This document shows positions 21,228-29,500 of a DNA stretch of 64,000 bases, one piece after another. A program made the translations under genes and the position numbers. The notes under the pieces are model-generated. The model worked only from the letters and a program-made list of their open reading frames with translations. It was not told the DNA's origin and did not search any database. The stretch is from Aquisphaera insulae (lineage in GTDB: Bacteria > Planctomycetota > Planctomycetia > Isosphaerales > Isosphaeraceae), in NCBI RefSeq assembly GCF_011064615.1, contig NZ_JAALJH010000034.1:1-64000 (forward strand), in the 5' to 3' direction. Every line of letters begins with the position of its first letter. Position 1 is the stretch's first letter.

Positions 21228-23339
21228 ATGAACGGGCATCGACAGATCGGATGGTGCTGCGCCGTAGGGTTGTTGGCGATCGCCATCGCGACCGGAGTGG
21301 CGGCCGCAGAAAAGACTCCGCCGCTCAAGGACAGGACACTCGTGGTCTGGGCAACGCTCGGCGACCTCCAGCAGCGTGGAGGCGGCGTGTTCGGGCTCGC
21401 GGACCCGGCGGAACGGTTCGACGCGATCACCTTCGGCGAGATCACACCCGGCAAGTGGATGGCCGGGAGCGACTTCTTCCGCCGGACCCCGCAGGACCAA
21501 TCGGGCTGGGCTGCCGAGACGGCCGGACCGGACGAGACGCTCCAGCTCGCCATCGTCATCCAGGGGCATCAGTCCCGGTTCTACCGCAACGGCACGCTGC
21601 TGACCGCGAACGACTTCAAGGATGAGCAGACATACGGCGACGACCTGGCCGCGGTGATCGGCCTACGACACCCCAGCAGCGCCGCCGATGGCGAAGGCGC
21701 GGGCTTCTTCCACGGCAGCGTCAGCGAGGCCAGGCTCTACGACCGCCCCCTCGACGCCGCGACGATCGCGAGGCTGAAGGCTGGCCGGGACGACGATGGC
21801 CCGCCGCCGCTGGGCCGGTGGATCTTCCGCGATGGCAAGGCGATCGAGACGACCGGGCACTTCCCCTACCTGAAGCTTCACGGCGGTGCCCGCGTCGAGG
21901 GGGATCGCCTCCTCCTCAACGGCGAGGACGCGTCGCTGATCAGCCGCCGCCACTTGCCTCCCCCGACCTACCGATCTCCGATCCACTACCGTCCCGAGGT
22001 CGGACGGCTGGCGGACACGATCCCCTTCTACCACGAGGGCAAGTACCACGTCTTCTACCTGCGAGCCCTGAGCAAGGTCCCCTGGGAGCACATCGTCTCC
22101 ACCGACCTGATCCACTGGACCGAACTCCCGACGGCGTTGAAATCAGACGGCCCCGCCGATGGGCCCGACGGCCTGCACATGTTCACGGGGAGCGTCGTCC
22201 AGGGCGGAGGCAAATTCCACATCTTCTACACCGGCTGGAACGACCGGAACCCGGCCGGCCAGGAGTTCCTCCGCCACGCCACCAGCCCCGATCTGGTCAC
22301 CTGGACGAAGGACCCGAAGTTCCTCTTCGGTCCCGACGGAGCGCTCTACTCGAAGGCCCGCCAGCGCGACTTCCGCGACCCCTACGTCTGGCGGAACGCG
22401 GACGACGGAAAATACTGGATGGCCTTCTGCTCGACCGGCAAGACCGGCGTGGCCACCTCCCCGGACCTCGAGACCTGGACACTCCAGCCCCCCCTGCTCT
22501 CCGACTACAAGGACATGGGCACGCCCGAATGCCCGGACCTCTTCAAGATCCGCGACACCTATTACCTGATCATGTCGCCGACCGCCACCGCGAGCACCTT
22601 CGCCCGGTCCTCGAGAACCCTCCGAGGGCCATACCTCGACCCGGTTTCGCCGGCCCTGGATACTCGGATTCTTTACGCCGCAAAGCGGATGGACGCCCAC
22701 GGGCGGCATGTCCTGGTCGGCTGGATTCGCGACCTGGCCGGCAACCGGGACGACGGCGCCGAGCAATGGGGCGGCACGATGTGCGTCCCCCGCGAGCTGA
22801 TCCCCGGTCCCGACGGCCAGCTCCATTCCCAGCCCGCGCATGAGGCGCTCGCCCCGTTCCAGAAGACGGTCCTTTCCCTGGCCGGCCGACCTGGAGGGAC
22901 GGGCCACGGATGGCTCTACTCAGGCCCCGCGCTCGCCGCCGATCCGATCCTGGATCCGCACGCGATGATCGACTTCGACGTCCCCGATCATTTCCTGCTA
23001 CAGGCCACCGCTCAGCTCGATTCGAGGGCCGATTTTTCGCTGATTTTCCGGGCCCAGGACGAGGAGTCGCAAGGCTACCATCTGGCTCTCCACCCCGCCT
23101 CGCAGGAGGCCGAAATCCGCGGCCAGGGCTTCCGCTACGCCCGCAAGATCCGCCTGGATACGTCGCGGCCGGTGACGATCACGGCCTTCGTCCAGGGGAC
23201 CATCATCGAGTGCTTCATCAACGACGCCTACGCCTTCAGTTGCCGCGCATACAACCATCCGAAGGGCCGGCTCCGGATCGTGGCATCCGGTGGCTCCGCA
23301 AGGGTGCTCGACCTCGCGGTGAAGACGACCGGGGATTGA
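21228..23339 (+). CDS. Exported GH32-like beta-fructosidase with N-terminal LamG-like domain
   Basis: 703 residues with a signal peptide (MNGHRQIGWCCAVGLLAIAI, cleaved near AAA). Residues about 30-190 look like a LamG/concanavalin-like module with the family's usual ending SEARLYDRPLDAATI. Residues 245-500 resemble the GH32/GH43-type five-bladed propeller: a likely nucleophile Asp in LADTIPFY (D263), the transition-state motif FRDP (382-385) and the acid/base EC motif in PECPDLF (E434). A C-terminal beta-sandwich follows. GH32 enzymes hydrolyse fructans or sucrose in the periplasm or outside the cell; the exact substrate cannot be read from the sequence. The start is supported by the signal peptide and by a purine-rich GGGAGCGAGCGAC upstream. 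It probably forms its own transcription unit. Confidence 0.8.
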   Translation: MNGHRQIGWCCAVGLLAIAIATGVAAAEKTPPLKDRTLVVWATLGDLQQRGGGVFGLADPAERFDAITFGEITPGKWMAGSDFFRRTPQDQSGWAAETAGPDETLQLAIVIQGHQSRFYRNGTLLTANDFKDEQTYGDDLAAVIGLRHPSSAADGEGAGFFHGSVSEARLYDRPLDAATIARLKAGRDDDGPPPLGRWIFRDGKAIETTGHFPYLKLHGGARVEGDRLLLNGEDASLISRRHLPPPTYRSPIHYRPEVGRLADTIPFYHEGKYHVFYLRALSKVPWEHIVSTDLIHWTELPTALKSDGPADGPDGLHMFTGSVVQGGGKFHIFYTGWNDRNPAGQEFLRHATSPDLVTWTKDPKFLFGPDGALYSKARQRDFRDPYVWRNADDGKYWMAFCSTGKTGVATSPDLETWTLQPPLLSDYKDMGTPECPDLFKIRDTYYLIMSPTATASTFARSSRTLRGPYLDPVSPALDTRILYAAKRMDAHGRHVLVGWIRDLAGNRDDGAEQWGGTMCVPRELIPGPDGQLHSQPAHEALAPFQKTVLSLAGRPGGTGHGWLYSGPALAADPILDPHAMIDFDVPDHFLLQATAQLDSRADFSLIFRAQDEESQGYHLALHPASQEAEIRGQGFRYARKIRLDTSRPVTITAFVQGTIIECFINDAYAFSCRAYNHPKGRLRIVASGGSARVLDLAVKTTGD

Positions 23340-23421
23340 CGACGCCTCCCGCTGGAGCTGGCTCCGCCTGGCGACCACGCAGGCCGTCGCCTTCTCTCAA
23401 CTGCAACAGCGACCGCCTCTC

Positions 23422-23453
23422 TTGACAGGAGTAACTTTACTCTGCAAAGTAAA
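23422..23453 (+). promoter_or_regulatory. TTGACA box with overlapping inverted repeat TTTACT-N6-AGTAAA
   Basis: A consensus -35 hexamer TTGACA (23422-23427) is followed by the inverted repeat TTTACT-ctgcaa-AGTAAA (23436-23453), which covers where a -10 box would lie. It sits 40 bp before the membrane-protein pair. The island is A/T-rich in a very GC-rich neighbourhood, as expected for a promoter with an operator. No good -10 hexamer is visible, and the regulator is unknown. Confidence 0.5.
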
Positions 23454-23492
23454 AGACCGTGACGATCCCTGCGTCCATTTGGAGGGCGAGCG

Positions 23493-24341
23493 ATGGTGCT
23501 GGGCGAGGACGGGGTGAAGGGCGAGCGGGGGCTGCGGGCGTGGTTCCGGGACCTTGACCGGATCCTGGGCGGGGACCTGACGGGGCTCTCGACGCTCCGG
23601 GAGCGGGGGCTCGGGGTTTCCGCCTGGAGGCTGTCGGCGTGCGTGGTCATCTTGGGGATGCTCTATGGGGCCTGCATGGGGACCTTCGCGGTATTCGGCG
23701 TGAAGGGGCCGAACCTGATGCAGGTCGTCGCGAGCACGATCAAGGTGCCGCTCCTGTTCTACCTGACGCTGGTGGTGACGTTGCCATCGCTTTATGTGTT
23801 CAATGCGTTGGTGGGTTCGCGGCTTTCGCTCCCGGACGTCTTGCGGCTGCTGGTCGCGTCGCTCGGGGTGAACGTGGCGGTGCTGGCGTCGCTCGGGCCG
23901 ATCGTGGCGTTCTTCTCGGTCTGCACCACGAGCTATCCGTTCATGGTCCTCTTCAACGTCGCGGTCTTCGCCGTGGCGGGAGCCTTCGGGTTGAGGTTCC
24001 TGCTCCAGACGCTGCATCGGCTGAACCTGGCGACGACGCTCCCGCCCCCTCCTTCGGCACGCACGGGGTCGGCGGCGATGATCGCCGGCGACGACGCAGA
24101 GGTCGAGGTCGCGGCGGAGCCGGCCGGGGCGCTCGAGCCGGTGCCGAATCGCGCGATCGCGGAGCACGTCCGGACGGTGTTCCGGATCTGGGTGATCGTC
24201 TTCGGGTTGGTCGGGGCGCAGATGGGCTGGGTGCTTCGGCCGTTCATCGGCAATCCGAACATCCCGTTCACCTGGTTCCGTGCGCGCGAATCGAACTTCT
24301 TCATGGCGGTGATGCAGGCCTTTTCGCACCTCTTCCAGTGA
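23493..24341 (+). CDS. Multi-pass membrane protein, first of a related tandem pair
   Basis: 282 residues. A charged N-terminus (about 45 residues) is followed by roughly six hydrophobic segments, e.g. LSACVVILGMLYGACMGTFA, a segment around LLFYLTLVVTLPSLYVFNAL, and one near VVFGLVGAQMGWVLRP. The ending GWVLRPFIGNPNIPFTWFR is echoed in the next gene (GWVLRPFIGDPLSPVQFFR), as are a GxxYGxxMG motif in the first segment and a V[VT]LPS[LF]YV-type segment, so the two are paralogues. Comparable planctomycete proteins carry only hypothetical or misleading labels as far as I recall. No catalytic motif is seen. The start is the first ATG after the promoter-like region; a purine-rich GGAGGGCGAGCG precedes it. 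Function unknown. Confidence 0.75.
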   Translation: MVLGEDGVKGERGLRAWFRDLDRILGGDLTGLSTLRERGLGVSAWRLSACVVILGMLYGACMGTFAVFGVKGPNLMQVVASTIKVPLLFYLTLVVTLPSLYVFNALVGSRLSLPDVLRLLVASLGVNVAVLASLGPIVAFFSVCTTSYPFMVLFNVAVFAVAGAFGLRFLLQTLHRLNLATTLPPPPSARTGSAAMIAGDDAEVEVAAEPAGALEPVPNRAIAEHVRTVFRIWVIVFGLVGAQMGWVLRPFIGNPNIPFTWFRARESNFFMAVMQAFSHLFQ

Positions 24342-24364
24342 TCGGACGAGGAGGCGCGGATCCC

Positions 24365-25060
24365 ATGCATGTCCTGTTACGCCCGCTCCGGTCGGCGGAG
24401 GCCGTGCTCCGGGGCCGGGGCGAGACGACCGTCGGGCGCGATGTCCGGCCGGTGGCGGGCCCGACGCTCGGGCTGATGATCCTTGGTTTCGGGATGTTCT
24501 ACGGCGGGGTGATGGGCCTGTACGGCGGGCTCTCGGGCCATCGGCTCTGGCAGCCCGTCTTCTCGGCCGTCAAGGTCCCATTCCTGATCGTCACGACGTT
24601 CGTCCTAAGTGTGCCGAGCTTCTACGTTGTCAACGCGCTCCTCGGCCTCCGGGCGGACTTCCCTCGCGTGCTCCGTGCCCTGGTGACGACCCAGGCGGGC
24701 CTGACCGCGATCCTGGCCTCGCTGGCCCCCTTGACGGCGTTCTGGTACGCCTCGAAGAGCCCTTACCAGGCGGCGATCCTCTTCAACGGCCTGATGTTCG
24801 CCGTGGCGAGCCTCGGCGCCCAGTGGATCCTCCGCCGCGAGTATCGGCCTCTGATCCAGAAGGACGGAAGGCACCGATGGCTCCTGCGAGCCTGGATCTT
24901 GATCTACGTCTTCGTGGGCATCCAGATGGGCTGGGTGCTCCGGCCCTTCATCGGCGACCCGCTCTCGCCGGTCCAGTTCTTCCGGCAGGATAGCTGGAGC
25001 AATGCCTACGAGGTCGTTCTCCGGATGGGCTGGGACGTGCTGGCCGGGCGGGGGCGATGA
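24365..25060 (+). CDS. Multi-pass membrane protein, second of a related tandem pair
   Basis: 231 residues, starting at the ATG 23 bp after the upstream stop, with a strong GAGGAGG ribosome site between. The layout matches the upstream protein: a short charged N-terminus, about six membrane segments with the shared GMFYGGVMGLYGG and VLSVPSFYVVNALLGL blocks, and the conserved ending GWVLRPFIGDP. The N-terminus begins RPLRSAEAVLRGRGE, like the RDLDRILGGDL of its partner. The two are almost certainly co-transcribed and may form a heteromeric membrane complex. That partnership is inferred from homology and spacing only. It ends 15 bp from a convergent gene. Confidence 0.78.
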   Translation: MHVLLRPLRSAEAVLRGRGETTVGRDVRPVAGPTLGLMILGFGMFYGGVMGLYGGLSGHRLWQPVFSAVKVPFLIVTTFVLSVPSFYVVNALLGLRADFPRVLRALVTTQAGLTAILASLAPLTAFWYASKSPYQAAILFNGLMFAVASLGAQWILRREYRPLIQKDGRHRWLLRAWILIYVFVGIQMGWVLRPFIGDPLSPVQFFRQDSWSNAYEVVLRMGWDVLAGRGR

Positions 25061-25075
25061 GCGGACGGCTGGTCG

Positions 25076-26194
25076 TCACCGAGGGCTGGGCGTCCCCCTC
25101 CGCTCGCCGAACGGCCGCGGCGGGTTGGCGACGTAGGCCGCGACGTCCTTCGCCGCCTTCGTCTCCACGCCGGGCTTCTGAAGGAAGCCGAGGTCGCGGG
25201 CCCAGTCGATGAAGCGGTACTGCCAGGTGCCGAACGGGATCCCGTTGCGGTCGGTCAGGCCGCCGGACATTCGCGAGCCGTCGGGCAATGCGTCCCCGGG
25301 ATGACGGCCGTTGCCGTAGAGGTGGATCTCCACGTTGGGAACCCCGGCATGGAGCATGGCCTGGTAGTAGTCGAGGGCCCAGACGGCGTGGACCTGGTCC
25401 CCCGCACCGCCGCAGACGAGGAACGCGGGCGGCACGTCCTTCGGGATCGCCGGCGCAGTCCGGCCCCGAGCGAAGGGGGTCGGGCCGGGGTAGATGATGC
25501 CGGCGAAGTCGGGCCGCGAGGAGACACCGGCGAACGGATCGGCGGGGTCGCTGTTCGCCTTATCCCATTCCTCGTACAGGAGCGCGGACGGTGCGGCCAG
25601 CTCGGCGCCGGCGGAGAAGCCCATGACGCCGATCCGCTTCGGGTCGATCCGGAACTCCTTCGCGTAGGCGCGGACCATCCGGACGGCCTGCTGGGCATCG
25701 TGGACGGCGTCCACCTCGGCCACGTATCCGTCGGCGCGGAGGCGGTTGCGGAGGATGACGGTGCTGATCCCGTAGTTGGCGAAGAAGGGGACGAAGTCCG
25801 CCGCCTCGCCGCCGACGTTCAGCGTCCGGTGCCCGCCCCCGGCGATGACGATGATCGCGGTTCCGGTGTTGATCCCCTGCTCCACCGTGTGGATCTCGAT
25901 CGACGGATTGTGGATCGAGACGATGCTGCTGATCCGTCCGGGGACCGCCCCGCTCATCTTGTAGACCTCGGGCGAGTGGACCTTGTCGGCGTGGAGATAC
26001 GGGGAGCCCGGAGCGTACAGGGGCACGACGACGCCCCCCGGAAGGATCGACTGGGGCGAGTACGGGCCGCCGGTGTCGGCCGCGGGCTTCGGCACCGACT
26101 GCGGCGGCGGCAGGGGCGGCAACGGGGCCTTCGTCTGGGCGTTCGCGTCGGCGGCAAGGGACGCGAGGATGAAGAGGAGCAGGGCGCGTCTCAT
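25076..26194 (-). CDS. Exported alpha/beta hydrolase (acetyl-xylan-esterase/BD-FAE-like)
   Basis: 372 residues. The start chosen gives a clean signal peptide (MRRALLLFILASLAADANAQ); a longer frame adds 16 charged residues that would hide it. After a proline-rich linker comes an alpha/beta-hydrolase core: oxyanion region VIAGGGHRTLNVGGEA, nucleophile elbow GFSAGAE, a likely acid in CGGAGDQVH, and a His in NGRHPGD. This pattern is typical of the exported esterases that de-acetylate or de-esterify plant or algal polysaccharides, which are abundant in planctomycetes. It converges on the membrane-protein pair and diverges from the NHL/MBG gene. The exact substrate is unknown. Confidence 0.78.
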   Translation of the reverse strand: MRRALLLFILASLAADANAQTKAPLPPLPPPQSVPKPAADTGGPYSPQSILPGGVVVPLYAPGSPYLHADKVHSPEVYKMSGAVPGRISSIVSIHNPSIEIHTVEQGINTGTAIIVIAGGGHRTLNVGGEAADFVPFFANYGISTVILRNRLRADGYVAEVDAVHDAQQAVRMVRAYAKEFRIDPKRIGVMGFSAGAELAAPSALLYEEWDKANSDPADPFAGVSSRPDFAGIIYPGPTPFARGRTAPAIPKDVPPAFLVCGGAGDQVHAVWALDYYQAMLHAGVPNVEIHLYGNGRHPGDALPDGSRMSGGLTDRNGIPFGTWQYRFIDWARDLGFLQKPGVETKAAKDVAAYVANPPRPFGERRGTPSPR

Positions 26195-26538
26195 CGGTTC
26201 TGAAATCCCGTGATCCTTCCCGCGGCGTCGGCTCGCCTCCACGCCGGATCGACACCTCGCCGCGCGCCAGGCGGGATTCTACCACGCCCCGTCCTTCGAG
26301 ACCGGTTGCGTCTTCTCGAGCCGGTCGAGACTACATTCTGGACTTCGGGGTATTTTGGATCAAAATAGTGGGATAGGGCGACGAGGGCGACCGTGGAGCC
26401 GCCAGACCTTCTTGCATCCCCACGGCCTACGAGCACTCCGCATCGACTCGCGGACGATCCCTCCACTCGCCTGCGCTCAAAAGCTGGTGCGACGTCGCTG
26501 TCACCGGCCTCGCTCGACGCTCAGAGAGGATCCGACCG
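26195..26538. other. Divergent intergenic region with a 17-bp palindrome
   Basis: A 344-bp region between the esterase (minus) and the NHL/MBG gene (plus). Its only clear landmark is the palindrome at 26351-26367 in an A/T-rich patch (listed separately). No RNA gene or additional coding frame is convincing. Confidence 0.6.
26351..26367. promoter_or_regulatory. Perfect palindrome TATTTTG-gat-CAAAATA
   Basis: Seven-base arms are fully complementary around a GAT centre. It lies in the short A/T-rich patch between two divergent secreted-protein genes, so it could be an operator for either or both. It is too short and has too little U-tract to be a terminator. Confidence 0.5.
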
Positions 26539-29500
26539 ATGTTCGTGATCTCCCCCCCATCCTCCCATCGCTGTCCCGGATTCGCCCGGTATCCCCACGC
26601 AAGGCGAGGCCGGCGCCGGCAGACTCCTCTCGTCGATTCGCTCGAGGATCGGACGCTCCTGAGCTTGCAGCCGACGCTGACCACGATCATCCCGCCGGCC
26701 GTCGCCCCGGTGTACGGACAGGCGATCACGCTGACGGCGGCGGTCGCGTCGTCCGCGGGCGTCCCGACCGGAGGCACGGTGGCCTTCCTGGACGGCGGAG
26801 ATGTCCTGGGGACCGCGGCGGTGGTTGACGGGACGGCCGCGCTCACCACCGCGGCCCTCGGCGTCGGCTCGCACACGATCTCCGCGACCTACACCGGCGA
26901 CGGCACGACCTTCGCGGGGAGTGCGACCGGCGGCATCTTGGCCGTGGCCGGCACCATGTTCACGAGCTTCCGCGGCGATGGCGGTCCCGCGACCTCCGCG
27001 AGCATCCTGCGGCCTTCGGGCGTGGCGGTGGATTCCGCGGGCAACCTGTACATCGCCGACATGGACAACAACCGGATCCGCGAGGTGATCCGGGCCACCG
27101 GGCAAATCATCACCGTGGCCGGCAATGGCGGCCAGGTCTATTACGGCGAAGGCGGGCCCGCCACCGAGGCCTCGTTCGGCGCACCCACGGGGGTGGCTCT
27201 TGACGCCGACGGCAACCTGTACATTGCCTCCCAGTCCGGCAACCGCATCCTCAAGGTGATCCGGGCCACGGGGGTGATCGTCACGGTCGCGGGCGACGGC
27301 CGCCTCGGCTATCCCGACGACGGCGACGACGGCGATGGCGGGCTCGCGACCTCCGCCAGGCTCGGATGGCCCGCGGGCGTCGCGGTCGATGCCGAGGGCA
27401 ACGTCTTCATCGCGGACACGAACAATTCACGCGTTCGCATGGTCTCGAAGGCGACCGGAGTGATCACCACCGTCGCCGGTGATGGCTCGTCGGGCTATGC
27501 CGGCGATGGCGGGCCGGCCACCGCGAGCCGGGTCAACGCCCCCCAGGGCGTGGCGGTGGACGCGGACGGCAACCTGTACATCGCCGATTCCGACAACGAC
27601 CGGATCCGCGAGGTGATCCGGTCCACCGGCATCATCACCACCATCGTCGGGGACGGCAACCCAGGGAGCGGCGGCGACGGCGGGCTCGCCGCGGAGGCCC
27701 GCGTGTATCGGCCCTGCGGAGTGATGGTGGACAGTCAGGGCGATCTCTTCATCGTCGATTCGGGTTCGTCCCGGATCCGCCAGGTCTCGAAGTCGACCGG
27801 GCTGATCACCACCGCGGCCGGATCCACGTTCGGCTACTCCGGAGACGCTGGGCCGGCCACCGCCGCTCGCCTCAACCTCCCGAATGCCGTGGCGGTGGAC
27901 GCCTTGGGCAACCTCTTCATCGCGGATACGAACAACAACCGGATCCGCGAGGTGGTCAAGGTCACCGGACGGATTGATACCGTGGCGGGCGACGGCACGT
28001 TCGGCTTCGGCGGCGAGGGGGGGCCGGCGACCGAGGCCCGGTTCTACAACCCGACGAGCGTGGCGGTCGATCCCGCGGGCAACCTGTACATCGCCGACAC
28101 CAACAACCATCGAATTCGCGAGGTCGTCAAGGCCACCGGGATCATCGTCACCATCGCCGGGACGGGGACGGCGGGCTATGGCGGAGACGGCGGCCCGGCG
28201 ACCGCCGCCAGGCTCAGCCGGCCGTCGTCGATCACGCTCGATGCCCAGGGCAATGTCTACTTCGTCGATCAGGACAACAACCGCGTCCGCAAGGTCGTGA
28301 GGGCCACCGGGGCCATCGTGACCGTGGCGGGCGACGGACTTCCGGGATACGGAGGAGACGGCGGCTCGGCGACCGCCGCCCGGCTTTCTCAGCCCGAGGG
28401 GCTCGCGGTGGATGTCGACGGGAATCTCTACATCGCCGACCAGGGGAACAACCGCATCCGCAAGGTCATCAAGGACACCGGCATCATCATCACCGTGGCC
28501 GGCGACGGCACCGAGGGGAATTCCGGCGATGGCGGACCGGCCACGGCCGCGAAGCTCCACGGGCCGGCGGGACTTGCCCTCGACGCCGCGGGCAACCTGT
28601 TCTTCGCGGATCGGGGCAACTTCACCGTCCGCGAGCTGATCAGGTCCTCCGGCAAGATCGTCACCGTGGCCGGCAATGGGACCTATGGCTACGCGGGCGA
28701 TGGGGGGCCGGCCGTCGCCGCCGGGTTCATCTGGCCGTCGACCCTGGCTTTCGACGTCGCCGGCAATCTCCTCATCGGCGATGCGTACAACATGCGCGTT
28801 CGCCTCGTCGACCGGTCGACCGGCCTGATTTCCACCGTCGTCGGTTACGGGATCGGTGGCCAGGCCGGCGAGGGGGGGCCGGCCGTCGCCGCCCAGTTCA
28901 ACGGGATCTCGAGCCTGGCGATCGATGCGGCCGGCAACCTCTTCATCGCCGACCCCGGCAACGCCATCATCCGCGAGGTGTCGGCTCCGGTCACGCTGGT
29001 CGTCTCGCCGTCCGCCCCGAGCGTCCTGCTGAGCGCCTCGACGGAGAGCCCGACGTTCGGTCAGTCCGTCACGTTCACCGCCATGGTGTCTTCCAGCTTC
29101 GGCGACGCGGCGGCCACGGGCACGGTGCAGTTCGCGGTCGACGGCGCGACGTTCGGGCCCGCCGTGGCCCTGGTCGGCGGTTCGGCCACCAGCCTGGCGC
29201 TCTCCTCACTGACCGCGGGTGACCACGTGGTCACCGTCCGGTATTCGGGCGACGCCAACGTGCTGTCGGCCGTCGCATCCATCCCCGGGTTCGCGGTGGC
29301 GAAGGCCCATCTCAGGGTCAAGGCAGAGGACCAGCTCCGCCCTCGAGGCTGGGCCGATCCGACGTTCACGGCCTCGATCACGGGCCTCGTCAACGGCGAC
29401 TCGGCCGAGGTCGTCGCGGGCTCGCCGGCCCTCAGCACGACCGCCACCGTCTCCAGCCCGATCGGAGCCTATCCGATCACGGTCAAGGCGGGAACCCTGT

